From NCBI RefSeq assembly GCF_021917145.1, contig NC_061082.1, positions 10,638,237-10,702,236 on the forward strand: 64,000 nt of DNA, in the 5' to 3' direction. The notes under the pieces were generated by a model that saw nothing but the letters and a program-made list of their open reading frames with translations, ran no database searches and was not told where the DNA came from. Shown here piece by piece: positions 12,134 through 24,390 of this stretch. The stretch is from Hypomesus transpacificus. Lineage: Eukaryota > Chordata > Actinopteri > Osmeriformes > Osmeridae. Position numbers and translations under genes: made by a program. Numbering within the stretch: position 1 is the stretch's first letter; each line of letters opens with the position of its first letter.

Positions 12134-13770
12134 CATGTGTATAATGTGGAGAGTGTGTCTGTATGTACTGTATAGATATGTGTGTATTGTATTGTGTATG
12201 TGTGTATTGTGTAACCTCTCAGTCTGTCTTTCAGGCTGTTGACTGGCAGAAAGATCCACACACAGAAAGATGCGGTCGAGGTGGGTTCCAAAATGTTTTG
12301 CTTCAGTCTATCTGGGTCGAAAGTCACAGACCCTACATGGGTTTTGATACTTTCAAAAAAGAGGTCCACCTTTTCATTGACAATAGTCTCAATAAGTTTA
12401 ATGTCTTGGAAAATGAGTGTCAAGTGAATGTGACCCAGAAGGATAATGCATTGATCGAGCAATCAATCAAACTTTATTTATATAGCTCATTTCTTACCAG
12501 GATGCAATACAATCTAACCCCGCTTCACAGAGGGGTTGATGATAATTGAGGATGATACTGCTGCTGTTGATGATGATGGTGGTGACTAAGGTAAAGACCT
12601 CCCTCTCCACCCCAGGTGATGGACCTGCTCCACCAGATGGGCCCTGACACGGTGGTCCTGACCAGCACAGACCTGACCTCCCATCATGGGGACCATTTTC
12701 TGGTGGCCCTCGGGAGCCAGAAGACAGGTAGGGCGCCCGTCAGACAGAAACTGTCTAACCCATGCGCTGTTTATCACTGAGGTAGAAGAACATCCACATA
12801 ATGATTCCCCCAAAGACTTTCTGTAACTCTTTGAAGCTAAGCTGCTCACATAGCCCACACCCCAGTGAGGAGCATACAATCGACACTATAACACTGATGT
12901 ACTGACCACTCGTCATGTTAACGTGAAAATGTAACAACCTCAAAACTCGTTTTTTGTAGATTCTCACTCATGTATAACCTTTTGTCTGTGTTCCCTGTGA
13001 TCCTCATGACGGGTCTTAACCGTGTCACCTCCTTCCAGTGCACCCAGACGGGACTTCATCCACCCAGAAAATCTGTGTGGAGATCCCCAAGGTGGATGCT
13101 GTGTTTGTGGGGACTGGAGACCTGTTTGCTGCCATGCTGCTGGCCTGGACACACCACCACCCTAATGACCTGAAGGTGAGTGAACCCTGACCTTAGATAA
13201 GTTAGCTAGTTAAGAGTTGCAGAAAGCTTCCTAAACTGCTTGTCCTTCCTGTCATCACTCAGACCGCCTGTGAGAAGACCGTCTCAGTCATGCATCATGT
13301 CATTCAGAGGACCTTTACCTACGCCAAAGGTGAGGCTATGGATTGTGTGTGTATGTAGGCATGTTGGAGCGTGCATCAATGTGTTTGAGTGCCTGTCTAG
13401 TCAGTTAGTATCCAGCTCAAGTCCGTATCCATTCCTGTCTCTTGTTGGTCTCACCATCCAATTTCCCTGCTACTCTTTCTCCCTTTCCTTCCCTCTATAT
13501 CCTCATCGACCTTCTCCCTCTTCTTCACCTTTCCTTCCCCCCCCCCCCCCCCCCCCCATCCACCTTCCCACTCCTAATCCACCGTTTTCCCCTACTTCCC
13601 ATCCTTTCTTCCATGTCTATCCTCCTTTTCCCTCTTCTTCACCTTCCCCCATTCCAGAGATGGCTGGTCCTGGGAGAAGGCCCAGTCCGGCCCAGCTGGA
13701 GCTGAGAATGGTCCAGAGCAAGGCTGACATTGAAAAGCCCGACATTGTTGTTGAGGCCACCATCTTATAA
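7736..13770 (+). CDS. pdxk: Pyridoxal kinase, complete 11-exon gene
   Basis: This enzyme phosphorylates vitamin B6 vitamers (pyridoxal, pyridoxine, pyridoxamine) with ATP in the cytosol. Coding exons, read from splice sites and homology, are 7736-7816, 8138-8192, 10614-10718, 11416-11499, 11692-11726, 11855-11940, 12235-12280, 12616-12727, 13039-13175, 13263-13329 and 13658-13770. All junction phases agree and give 306 residues; the human enzyme has 312. The N-terminus carries [19 protein letters not shown] and [10 protein letters not shown]. The ribokinase-family catalytic loop reads [16 protein letters not shown], with the GTGD aspartate present. The C-terminus is close to human ([10 protein letters not shown]...IVV.AT.L). 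Exon 5 gives [11 protein letters not shown], about four residues shorter than the human GDKWDGEGSM loop. The exon 4 acceptor is AAG rather than the usual CAG or TAG. Introns hold a SINE, a foldback element and simple repeats. Confidence 0.97.
9381..10525. mobile_element. Inverted-repeat element in pdxk intron 2
   Basis: The left end reads CCAGGGGTCTCATTTATAAA, and the reverse complement of the right end reads CCAGGGATCTCATTTATAAA. Both subterminal zones repeat TACGCACA / TGTGCGTA and TTTATAAA motifs, a pattern common in fish non-autonomous DNA transposons. No transposase is recognised among its open frames. The class is not assigned and I see no clear target duplication. Confidence 0.65.
10901..10942 (+). 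repeat. SINE 3' tail fragment
   Basis: GGTCTGGATAAGAGTGTCTG followed by CTAAATGACTAAATG matches the 3' tail of the tRNA-derived SINE at 11061-11249. Only the tail is present. It lies in pdxk intron 3. Confidence 0.7.
11061..11249 (+). mobile_element. tRNA-derived SINE with target duplication
   Basis: The 5' part is tRNA-like, with a box A region (TGGCTGAGCGGT) and a box B region (GGATCGATTCC), as in Leu/Ser tRNA-type SINE heads. The 3' part ends in the conserved fish tail CTCTGGATAAGAGCGTCTGC followed by TAAATG repeats. A seven-base duplication, TACAGTA, flanks it at 11054-11060 and 11250-11256. It lies in pdxk intron 3. It is a retroposon, not a working tRNA gene: it lacks a proper acceptor stem. 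Confidence 0.88.
12077..12130 (+). repeat. (TG)n microsatellite in pdxk intron 6
   Basis: A near-pure GT run with TATG interruptions. It creates long artefactual open frames on both strands. Confidence 0.9.
13540..13557 (+). repeat. Poly-C run in pdxk intron 10
   Basis: A run of about 18 C residues within a pyrimidine-rich stretch upstream of the last pdxk exon. Homopolymers like this are unreliable in length. Confidence 0.85.
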
Positions 13771-13884
13771 CACTGCAGCCCATAGACAACCCTGCACTAA
13801 TATGTAGGATTTACTATCATGGACTATCATGTGTAATTTCCTTATATGATTTCTTAGAGAGCACAATGTAATCATGACCAATGT

Positions 13885-13919
<35 letters not shown>

Positions 13920-15040
13920 GTTTCCCTACTCACAATCTTGTCACTGTCACTGCCATATCAGTGCCTGGAGTTGGAACCCGAGTCATCATCACATACCTTT
14001 TAAAAACGAGAAGCCCAATTAGCCAACTTAGTCGGGCCGAAGAACAGAGAATAGACTGAAAAGAAAGACTACCTCATAAGAGTCAGTTGAATATCAGGTG
14101 TGTGAAAAGTATGTGTGAAAATCTGTGAAACCACAGGGGTGGAGATATTGGGCTTCAGTTTGGAATAGCAAGTCTTTATTGCTTTAAGGTGGGGCTCTCC
14201 AAGGGCTCGCTCAACCCCTAATTTAGCACACCAGATTCTAATAATTAGCTAGTTAAATCAGGTTGGCTACTAGGGGTTGGAACAAGATCTCTCCAGGAAC
14301 AGGGTTGGAGAACCCAGTTTAAATGAGATGCATTGGTAGTGATCAGTGTATCAAATTGTGTTGTCATCATGAAACATTTTATGGGGTACTAATCTGAGCA
14401 CACTTCTCAAATTAAATATATTTTAATAGATTTTATTTTAGACAATATACTTATACACAGTATAGTCTGTAGACATTTTCACAATTGTTTTAATTTTAAT
14501 TTTGTGAAAAGTTCTTAATTGTGTATTATCCTTGTACTTTAAATGTTACATTTCTTAAATTTTCTAACATTTACTTTGTAATTAATGTCCTACATTTCAA
14601 CTGAGATCTATATGTGCAAAATGCACATAATCTTTAATACTTTTTTAAATTCATTCTAATCATTGATTACTTTTTATGAGTGTGTCCATTGTCATGTCTG
14701 TGGGACACAGCCTTACGTACGTACGACAGAATCACATAATATGGCCTCAGCGGGGTTGGCCGGTGGAACATCGAATGCCTTTGTGTAGATCATTACTCAT
14801 GATGTTAGAACGTTAAGTGCCAAACCTTAACCTGCTGCTCTGAACTGGAATGATAATAAATAACGATTAGTCATAAAATATTATTATTTTCATTCCACCT
14901 GTCTCCTTGTTACCATGTATTCTTCCAGGTCCTGAGATGTAGGCTTCTTCGTTCCATCTTCCATGTCTGGCCTGTCTGGGGCAGACTGACCCAGTCTTAT
15001 GATCACGATCCAAAGTTTCTCTTAGTAGAGTAATAAACCT
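13771..15040 (+). other. pdxk 3' flank / probable 3' untranslated region
   Basis: The pdxk stop codon ends at 13770. A long G homopolymer occupies about 13887-13917. A hAT-like fragment occurs at about 14180-14320 (CTCTCCAAGGG ... GTTGGAGAACCCA). Possible polyadenylation signals AATAAA are at 14855-14860 and 15032-15037; which one is used is unknown. No coding similarity seen. Confidence 0.45.
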
Positions 15041-16720
15041 TTTCAGGGACGTGGGTAGGGCAGGTCAGAGTATACATTCTTATGGATTTAAATTACTAGG
15101 TGTGGTGCTTACTGGCTCATGGAATCTGACTATGACCACAGGGAAGGTTCTACGCCATTTCAATTGGGGAGGCCAAGCTGGAGTGGGGCCAGTTGTACTG
15201 TTAAAGGGGCCAGTTAAATTAAACATTATTGTTGTCAACTCTAAGATGGCCAGGACAAGTGAAACACTGCCAAGTCTCCCTGTAGGGGTGTCAGTATTAG
15301 AGTCCTATAACTGTTTTGTGTATTGCTCACACCCAAAACATATCCTTTATTCATAGTGTCCAAGACCTGTACTGTGGGTCTTCAAAACAGCTAGTTGCCT
15401 TCATCTTATCTCATTGCTTTATGAGCAACTAGATTTATATGAGTTAAGTGCTGCTTGTCGGGGCTTGTACATTGAGATTACGGGCAGGTTTCATTGCTTC
15501 AGATTGTCAGCAGTAATCCCAGCATGGATAGCCTGCATTAACCTAAATAAGCAAGCAGGCCAAGATATTCATTCTACCGACTTCCCACAGCACCATCCCA
15601 CAGAACTACAATTCAGGCAGGTGTGCCTTTAATGTCTGCCTGGCAACAATGCTACACTTGCACAAAAGTGTTGTGTTTTTTAGACAACCCTTAGATAATA
15701 CCCATTTAAATTTTACTTTACATCTCGTGCGAAAATAAATTAGTAATGTTATGTTAAGGACCCAACGCACCTGAATTCAGGACAGGACTGTGATGACTGT
15801 AACTCACCAGCAGAGGGCGGATGTCTTCCTATACTGTTTGTGGACTTCTTTCAGGAAAGCACGTTCTGTGGATGAGCTGCAGAGGGACCATCATCTCAAT
15901 CAGGTTTTGGGTGGCCTGTCACATGAATCAAGAATGTGGAATAATATAATAACGTAATTGTTGAGAATATCAATTATTATAATTTTTGTGAACATGCATA
16001 TTGAGGTAGCCTGACATCATATTGAATGTGGTGTAGCCTATTGTATTGGTACTAGTAGATGTGAAAATTGATGAGTGACTGTGAAACGGGTGAAGCATAA
16101 AGGAATTGTTTGGGGAATGGGGTGTTGAGGTCAAATTAACCATAATTAATCACTTTGATCACCAAAACTACTCATACCCGGTGCCAAAATAGAATCAATG
16201 GATAGGCCTATGACGAGCAAAAAAAGTTCAATGCATTGAAAAAAACATATAATGATATTACCTTTACTTAGCGAATATGATAGGACTACAGGTTTTACAA
16301 AATGGGTGGGTCAAGAATATTATTTGATTACAGTATTGACAGGACCAGCCCAATGACGGCTTCTTCTTATCAATAATCATGGAGCATTTCTGGTGCGAAA
16401 AGATGAAATAAGTATATTATATATATAGCCTACAAAACACCAGCACTATGAGATGCAGTAAGTTAGCTATAACTGTGCATGATTCTTTTTTAGGATGAAT
16501 GAGAAGCTAGGTATATACCGAAAGCGGCCAGTCACTACCTTGCTTTGTTCTTAGGCTACCTGAAGCTAAAAGTTAATTGTGCTATAATGATAGCAACTAG
16601 AGAGGGCAACATTTCTGTGGAAATAGTGAGGTGTGCTTACGTCGTTTGCCAATGGGTCCGTTTTGTTACTGACATTTTACAACTGATATGTCTGTATATT
16701 TAATTATTTATGAAGATGGC
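15041..16720. other. Intergenic, no gene recognised
   Basis: No conserved exon, RNA gene or clear repeat structure was recognised. Short open frames at 15051-15356 and 15414-15632 show no known domain. Confidence 0.35.
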
Positions 16721-16725
16721 ATAGA

Positions 16726-17935
16726 TTCAGGAGGAGCAATGTGGTTTTCGTCCTGGCCGTGGAACTGTGGACCAGCTCTACACCCTCGGCAGAGTCCTGA
16801 AGGGTGCATGGGAGTTCGCCCAACCAGTCTACACACGTTTTGTGGATTTGGAAAAGGCATTCGACCGTGTCCCTCGGCGGCTCATGTGGGGGGTGCTCCG
16901 GGAGTACGGGGTACCGGATTCCCTGATCGGGGCTGTTCGGTCCCTGTACGACCGGTGCCAGAGTTTGGTCCGCATTGCCGGCAGTAAGTCGAACTTGTTC
17001 CCAGTGAGGGTTGGACTCTGCCACGGCTGCCCTTTGTCACCGATTCTCTTCATAACTTAAATATGGACAGAATTTCTAGGTGCAGTTGAAGGGGTCCGGT
17101 TTGGTGACCTCAGGATCAGGTCGCTGCTTTTTGCAGATGTTGTGGTCCTGTTGGCTTCATCAGGCCGTGACCTTCAGCTCTCACTGGAGCGGTTTTCAAC
17201 CGAATGCGAAGTGGCTGGGATGGGAATCAGCACCTCCAAATCTGAGGCCATGGTAATCGACCGGAAAAAGGTGGAGTGCAATCTCCGGGTCGGGGAGGAG
17301 ATCTTGACCCAAGCGGTTGAACAGTTCAAGCATCTCGGGGTCTTGTTCACGAAGGAGGGAAGAATGGAGCGCGAGAGACAGGCGGATCGGTGCGGCGTCC
17401 GCAGTGGTGCAGGCTCTGCATCGGTTTGTCATGGGGAAGAAAGAGCTGAGTCGAAAGGCGAAGCTCTCTATTTACCAGTCGATCAACGTTCCTACCCTCA
17501 CCTATGGTCACGAACTGTGGGTAGTGACCGAAAGAACGAGATTGCGAATACAAGCGGCCAAAATGAGTTCTCCGCAGGGTGTCCGGGCTCTCCCTTAGAA
17601 AAAGGGTGAGAAGCTTGGTCATCCGGGAGGGGTTCAGAGTAGAATCGCTGCTCCTCCGCATCGAGAGGAGCCAGTGGGGGTAGCTCGGGCATCTGATAAG
17701 GATGCCTCCCGGACGGTTCCCTGGTGAGGTGTTCTGGGCATGTCCCACTGGGAAGAGGCCCCGGGGAAGACCCAGGACACTCTGGAGGGACTATGTCTCT
17801 CGGTGGGCCTGGGAATGCCTCGGGGTCCCCCAGGAAGAGCTGGTGGTAGTGGCAGGGGAAAGGGAGTTCTGGGCCTCCCTGCTTAGGTTGCTGCCCTCTC
17901 GACCCGACCCCCGAACAAGCGGCAGATGACGGGCA
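16726..17935 (+). pseudogene. Broken non-LTR retrotransposon reverse transcriptase (C-terminal half)
   Basis: Translation in shifting frames gives reverse-transcriptase blocks typical of a common fish LINE: CGFRPGRGTVDQLYTL, the FVDLEKAFDRVPR block with the first catalytic aspartate, GCPLSPILF, then LLFADVVVLLASSGRDLQLS. The C-terminal part, WRDYVSRWAWECLGVPQEEL, ends near 17935. Defects include a stop after PILFIT at about 17058, at least one frameshift near 17390, another near 17600, and a change of the catalytic FADD pair to FADV. The copy is dead and 5'-truncated. The LINE clade is not assigned. Confidence 0.9.
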
Positions 17936-18715
17936 GACGAGCATAGATTAAAAAGCCTAGTGTAACGAGTGTCTAACTTTAACACCGCTACAGAGAATAA
18001 TAATGATGATCAATGGGAGATGTATCAGAATATCTGGTTCTTCGGAAAGATGGTACTGTTTGCACTACAGAATGAAACACACAGAACACGTTGGCTATAT
18101 TTCAGAGGTAATAGAATTGTTTTTGTTATTGTTTTTGATATTTTGTTTCTCTATTACCTCCGTTTTATTTTTTCCCTTCTCATGGGAAAAAAAAACACAT
18201 TTACCAACCAAACAACAATTGCAATTGACTTAATGACAATAACACAAAAAATAGTAATTCCCCAAATCAATATGAAAGTGTCAATAAATTGTTCTCCCTG
18301 ATTCCCTTAAGTTGTATCTATTTATTCTTATTAGCTTGTGGCTTATTTTTGCTTTTAAAATATCTATGGGATTATCACTATATTATATTGATTTGTTTGT
18401 GGGACTCTTATTTTGGAAAACGGGCTTGACTTTTTGGATATTATTTTACTCTAATTAAATGAGAGGATTATTGATTTTGATTGAAAGTACAAGTATAAAA
18501 AACAACAAATATATGAATACACAAGTCAAGTAGTAGAACAACTAATTCTAAAAAAATTAAAATAATGTATCATGACAGTTTGTATGATTTGGTAATTTAT
18601 TATCACACTAGCATTTAATTATCAGAGCAAACAATTACACTGCACTAAACTGTAAGTGTAAATGTAAAGTGAAAATAACAAAACCAGTCAGTATGATGAC
18701 TTGAGCGAATATCAT
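17936..18715. other. AT-rich intergenic sequence
   Basis: No gene or clear repeat recognised; long A/T-rich runs only. Confidence 0.4.
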
Positions 18716-19325
18716 TCACGTCTTACTAAAACAGCGGCCACGCGAAAGGGTATGAGGAAACTGTTTCCTCTACTAACAAATACAATGCAGGTCACTTGAA
18801 AAATGATCCAAAGACTCGTAGAAAGACCGAGTCGGGAAATGAACGAATCGTTCGTTTCGATAGCTACCAGTACAGAGCCTGTGCAGGTCACGTGAAAAAT
18901 GATCAAAAAACTCGTCGAAAGACCGAGTCGGGAACTATACGAATCGCTGGTTTCCCCTAGCTACCAGTACAGAGCCTATACAGGTGACGTGAAAAATGAT
19001 CCAAAAACTTGTAGAAAGACCGAGTTGGGAAGTAAACGAATCGTTCGTTTCCTCTAGCTACCAGTATGCAGGTCACGTGAAAAATGATCCAAAAGACTCG
19101 TAGAAAGACCGAGTCGGAAAATGAACGAATCGTTCGTTTCCTCTAGCTACCAGTACAGAGCCTGTGCAGGTCACGTGAAAAATTATCCAAAGACTCGTAC
19201 CCGAAGACCAAGTCAGGAAATGAACGAATCATTTCGGTTGATGCGAGTCCACGACAAAATGAACGAATCACTCTTTGAGAGGACTCGTTCCTCCCGAGTC
19301 CTTGTAAGGATTCGTTCAAAATTAA
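18716..19325 (+). repeat. ~95-bp tandem repeat, about five diverged copies
   Basis: The phrase GGTCACGTGAAAAATGATCC or variants of it recurs near 18790, 18885, 18982, 19071 and 19169. Each copy is followed by AAAGACTCGTAGAAAGACCG and GAACGAATCGTTCGTTTC. The last part keeps only the GAACGAATC motifs. GAACGAATCGTTCG is itself palindromic. There is no coding potential that I trust. Confidence 0.88.
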
Positions 19326-19334
19326 CTAATTGTT

Positions 19335-19536
19335 CACAAACAACACATCACCGCACACCACAGCGAAGCAAACAAAAGTTGAATACACAACAACATTAAC
19401 ACACAACAACATTAACAAAAACCAAACATTTATAAAAACGCTACATTTCAAAAACAATCTACTACTTACAACACAACAGCATTGGTTCACACCACCAACA
19501 TCAGCCGAGAACCCCGCAGCATTAGCCGAGAACACC
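19335..19536 (-). repeat. Dispersed repeat, copy B, first part (left flank of the transposon)
   Basis: The reverse complement matches copies A (6764-7160) and C (34676-35135): it includes CTCGGCTGATGTTGGTGGTG and AACCAATGCTGTTGTGTTG. Copy B is interrupted at AACACC (19531-19536) by the 14.7-kb transposon and resumes at 34272 with the same AACACC. Confidence 0.85.
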
Positions 19537-19566
19537 TATGGCAAGCCGTTTTATCATTTAACCAAT

Positions 19567-19845
19567 GAATTCTTGATATCCAAAATTCGAATTTTGGATA
19601 TCAAGAATTGAATTTTGGATATCAAGAATTCCAATTTTGGATATCAAGAATTGCATTTTGGATATCAAGAATTCGCATTTTGGATATCAACAATTGCATT
19701 TTGGATATCAAGAATTCGAATTTTGGATATCAAGAATTGCATTTTGGATATCAACAATTCGAATTTTGGATATCAAGAATTGCATTTTGGATATCAACAA
19801 TTCGAATTCTTGATATCCAGAATTGAATTCTGGATATCAACAATG
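19567..19845 (+). repeat. Left subterminal GATATC array, 13 sites
   Basis: There are thirteen GATATC sites in alternating 21- and 22-bp units of the type TTTTGGATATCAAGAATTGCA and TTTTGGATATCAAGAATTC. Many units also carry GAATTC, or AATT at the equivalent position. The orientation is uniform except at the outer edge and near the inner edge. Open frames through it (WISRI, ILDIKN, FGYQ repeats) are artefacts of the periodicity. Confidence 0.95.
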
Positions 19846-20424
19846 TATGCTAATGACTTTCATGTGGGCGGGAGTAGGCAGTCTACGTAAATTCTGTTTG
19901 CAAAGGCGTAACATTTTCTACGCTAAGAGCGTTGCCCACTGCGGCCATTGTAGACTTTGCCATCCGTTGGCGTTCGGTTTAGTTCAACATTGATTTTGAA
20001 ATGGATGAAGTTGGATGTTTAGAGACCAAAAAACGTAATCATTGTCCTTTTTTTAATTTTTATGAATGTATTGTATGTGTAACATAGTTTTCTGGGTTCA
20101 GATTAAATTCAACTAAATTGGCAGAACTACACCAACATACGCACGAAAATGTATGAGACTATACCACCCAATACTTTGAAGCACTACTGGCATACATTAA
20201 GCTTTCAATTATTTGTAATAAAACTACTAAACTTTCCTCTTGGCCTATGTTTTTCATGTGGGAGGGAAAAGGCTGGCATTGTGTTTTATTATCTCGCAAA
20301 TATGTTGAAATGATGCAGTTCATAACAAAAGATGCAGTCATTAATTTCTAGGACTGGCATTTCCAATGGGTGTTATTAAGTGCTTTGAGCGGCTAGTCAA
20401 ATCATTCATCTGTTCCTCGCTGCC

Positions 20425-20775
20425 CCGCTGCCCCCCACCCTGGACCCTATGCAGTTTGCATACCGGTCCAACAGGTGTACAGACGATGCCATCGCTCTGA
20501 CTATGCAGACCGCTCTCTCCCACCTGGACAAAGGGAATACGTATGTGAGGATGCTGTTCCTTGACTATAGCTCAGAATTCAACACCATCATCCCCTCCAG
20601 ACTGGTCTCCAAGCTTGTGGACCTGGGACTAAGCACCTCCCTCTGCAAGTGGATCTTCCACTTCCTGACGGGGAGGCCACAGGTGGTGAGAATCGGTGAC
20701 CACACCTCATCCATACTGATCACCAACACAGGCACTCCCCAGGGCTGCGTGCTCAGCCCTCTCTTGTTATTCACT
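20425..20775 (+). pseudogene. Non-LTR retrotransposon reverse-transcriptase fragment
   Basis: About 115 residues of reverse transcriptase are readable without interruption: [17 protein letters not shown], the [16 protein letters not shown] block with the catalytic aspartate (E replaces the usual A before FNTI), [16 protein letters not shown], and [13 protein letters not shown]. It resembles the abundant fish L2/CR1-type LINE reverse transcriptase. The YxDD block is missing because the fragment ends at about 20775. It is a truncated insertion within the left part of the 14.7-kb transposon. Confidence 0.88.
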
Positions 20776-22765
20776 AATCAATAGAACTTTCACAAATCAA
20801 TGGATACTTAGTGTGTTCTCATGTGAGTTTGTTATTGATAAGAGTAGATTGTGTGTAGTCAGGTTGAATAGATGTTCAGGGTCACGAAAAAGTACTGGGT
20901 GTACGTCCCTTGTGATGACGGGGAGAGCTCCACCTATGATCTCTCTCTGCCCTGAGTGGTCATGGGCTGGGAGCTGGAAATCTTTCTCTGTGACCGTTGT
21001 AACACCATTAATACCTGACTATCAATATCCATGTTGACTTTATTTGACCCTATAAAACACGTTCCCCCGACCTTTGAAGCTGGGAAACATGATTGAGACC
21101 TAAGCTTGGTGTTGTGCCTTCATTTATTGTCAGAGGTCTGTTTTCTCTCCCAATCTGCAGATCAATAATACATGTAGTCACTTATAAAAATACAGAACTG
21201 AACTTAAGTCTCCGTTAATGAAGACAAACAAGACACTTTCTTCATCAAAGGTGAGTTCTCTGCTGGGGATCACGCTGGACAGCTTGGAGAGGGAGGCTGA
21301 GAGTAGCTGATGGCCATCATGGACAACCCATCTCATCCCCACAGTGATGATACAATGGAGAACCCGCAGCAACAGAATAGACAGCCACAATAATTACAGG
21401 CCACAGTACAATTCATTAGCTAGTAAGATAAATGCAGATATGATACATTTTATGAATACAATGAAATAAACACAATGGAGATGGTGTATTGCAAACAAAC
21501 TTTATTAAAAGAAAGCGATTATAATTCTTACAATATAAATGTGACTTTGGATTCATTTAATAGCTTCACATAAAACATTACATTGATACCTGCCCCCTCT
21601 AATAACTACTTATCCCTGGCACATGAGATGTAAAGGTAAAAGCTTGTAAACAATCTGGGCACATTCCTCTGATCTAAGGTTGCTGACATATCAAATATCA
21701 ATCAAATAGTAGTCGGAGTATGAGGTGTTGTCTTCTGCTTCTGCTGGTGAGATCAGATTGGATTACCATTACAGTCACATTTATATTTTTGCACGTTCAG
21801 AAGACCAGCAGCTCAATAAACATAGGTGAACTGTATCCTTTCTTCCGACTGAATCCAGATGAGCTGTTCAACCAGGTAGACATGGTCCACCATGTGGGCT
21901 GTGGACAGCGGCTTTGGACAAGGTCAGCCTGGTGTTGTCAGGCCAGGTAGTCATGATCCAAGGACTCTGGGCCACTTACAATTCAATAGGAAACCAGAGA
22001 AATAAGAGGGACATTTCTTTTGATCAGGGGTATTCAACTTCCATGCAATCTTGATTCTGCAGTCTTTCCGTTTTACCTCATCCCCGTCACTCACCCACCC
22101 AGCAGTGTCACAGATAAAATGGATGCCCTGATTCGAGCCTTCAAATGAATACAAAAACTAGCTTGTCCAGAGTTACATATTAAGGGACTTAGATTTAAAA
22201 CAATTCCATCATCAGAATTGTGACTGACCTTATCCACATCCCACATATCAAGACGACATGTCTGGGGAAATTAGGACGTTGTGTCACCATACACCGTAGG
22301 CTACCAGAGAATGTCTTCTTAGACAGGCTCTGGCATTACTTTTCGCAAGCTACTAGTCTGTATACTCCAGCAGTCTCCAAACCTGTTTCTGAAGGGCTAC
22401 TTGCCTGTACGTTTTTGATACAACAACACTCATTTGACCTGATACGAGTTACCTGATCAACCAGATAATAATTAGAATCAGGCGTGCTAGTGTTGGACCC
22501 TAAACCTACTGGCAGGTAGCATTTCAGAAACAGGATTGGAGACTCGTATAGTCTATTATATTCATATCTTTTCACGTTTCATGATGAGCTAGCCTAGCTA
22601 GCTAGAGTACAGTAGCATTAACGTGTGCTTGCTAGCTCGACTGTAGTGCTAGTTATCGAACAAAACAAAGTATAAAAGCCAAAACTAGTACAGTACCTCT
22701 TTTGTTGGGTGGTCCACGTAGGTTTCTTATGAGATTGTGAGACTTTTTCATTACAAACACTTACT
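20776..22765. other. Left spacer of the big transposon, mostly unexplained
   Basis: No intact gene. A hAT-like inverted-end fragment lies at about 22370-22550 (AGTCTCCAAACCTGTTTCT against the inverse AGAAACAGGATTGGAGACT). The minus-strand open frame 21178-21390 and the plus-strand frame 21720-21950 have no recognised domain. The segment may be filler brought by successive insertions. Confidence 0.4.
22370..22550. mobile_element. Short inverted-end hAT-like MITE
   Basis: The left end, CAGTCTCCAAACCTGTTTCT, matches the inverse of the right end AGAAACAGGATTGGAGACT with one mismatch. The interior contains TTAATTA-like palindromic stretches and CTGATTC-type motifs seen in fish hAT MITEs. No 8-bp duplication was confirmed. 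Confidence 0.55.
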
Positions 22766-24390
22766 CAGAGGTCGCCAACCTGTCGATCGCGATCGACGTG
22801 TCGATCTCGGAGACTTTCCCTGTCGATCTCCAAAATAATTTCAGAAATACTGATCTCCGACTAATTCATGAACGCGGAGGATTCTTAAACTGAACGCGCG
22901 TTCTCTTGTACCTGGATTTGCATATTGGCCTGTGCGTGTTGCAAAGCAATTCACCGACAGAATAAATGGGCGTTTTTTCCCGAAGACGACCTTGAGAGAC
23001 CTGCTATCCCAGGAAACCTGTGGGCGTGGTTGCCGTTGCTTTGTTTATTTACCCGGCCGTGTTGTCCACATAGTGTTAGCAAGCATGGCAGAGGCACCAC
23101 GAAAGAGGGCGAAAAACTACAGTTTCCATCATGAATGGGAGGAGGAATTCATCTTTACCTTGGTAAAAGACAAGAGTGTGTGTATGTTGTGCCACCAGCC
23201 ACAGGCACTGTCTAAGCGAGGGAATTTGGAGCGGCACCACAACACTAACCATCCGAAATTCAAAGACTGCTATCCACCAAAGAGCGCAATCCGCGCCAAA
23301 AAAGTTCAGGAGCTGAAAGTGGAGTTGAAGGCTCAACAGTCGCTTTTCTCACAACCTACGTCTCAAAGTAAGGCTACAACAGTGACACGAAGGATCGAGT
23401 TACTGTCGGATAACGTTGGTCAACAGGTGTTGGAGGACTTGTCACTCTGTGAATATTTTTCACTGCAGTTTGATGAATCGCTGGATGTAATGGACACGGC
23501 TCAGCTTGTTGTATTTGTCAGAATGGCTTTCCAGGACTTTACAACAAAGGAGGACTTCCTCACTCTTCTCCAATTAAAAGAGAGAACGAGAGGTGAGGAT
23601 ATTTACAACGTTTTTAAAAGCTATGTCCGTGAAAAGAACATCCCCATTCAGAAACTGGTGGCAATCACTACCGATGGGGCACCGGCAATGTGCGGTGTGC
23701 ACGCTGGTTTTATAGCACTGTGCCGTAATGATCCGGATTTCCCCGACTTCATGAAGTATCACTGTGTGATTCATCAGCAAGCCTTGGCTGGGAAAGTTGT
23801 GGACTTTTCTCATGTCATGTCACTGGTGGTCAAAGTGGTAAACTCGATTCGAGCAAAAGCGCTTCAGCATCGCTTATTCAAGGCGTTATTGGATGAGCTC
23901 GATTCGGCGTATGGAGACCTGCTTCTGCATGCTGATGTCAGGTGGTTGAGTCGCGGAAAAGTGCTGCAGCGATTTGTTGACTTGCTGCCTGAGATTAAGA
24001 CGTTTCTGTCGAAAAGGAACGAGGAGCACGAGGAACTTTCAACGGATGCGTGGCTACTGGACCTGGGGTTTCTGACGGACCTAACCGGAAAACTGAACTC
24101 GCTCAACCACGAACTCCAGGGAAAAGACCGGCACCTCCTCCACATGATCAGCGCAGTGAATGCGTTCAAGGCCAAACTCTGTGTCTGGACCACGAATCTG
24201 AGGAAAGGGACGCTGACACACTTTACAAACCTGGAAAAAATGTCACAGTCCATCAAAGACTCTTCTGACTTTCACCCTGAGCAGTACTGTGTGCACCTGG
24301 ACAAACTGGCAACGGAGTTCAGTCGACGTTTTGGTGAGTTAGAAATCATGAAGGATATTGCTGCATTTCTTTCAAACCCATTCCTGCATA
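22766..24390 (+). mobile_element. 5' part of a hAT transposon (GTF2IRD2/ZBED-like family)
   Basis: The left end begins CAGAGGTCGCCAACCTGTCG, followed by a GATCGCGATCGAC motif, typical of one widespread vertebrate hAT group. It contains the transposase-derived open frame at 23085-24407. The right terminal repeat is not present: similarity stops at about 24390, before a stretch repeating ACATAGAC. It is therefore a truncated copy inserted in the left spacer of the 14.7-kb element. Confidence 0.75.

Noticed and set aside
12028..12462. 144-codon minus-strand frame
   Set aside because: Much of it is CA-repeat translation (THTHTH) across a pdxk intron and exon antisense.
13240..13770. 176-codon plus-strand frame through a proline/serine-rich region
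   Set aside because: It runs through intron 10 poly-C; only its ends overlap true pdxk exons, in frame only for the last one.
16688..17609. Separate genes in the several overlapping frames
   Set aside because: All are pieces of one frameshifted LINE reverse transcriptase and its antisense.
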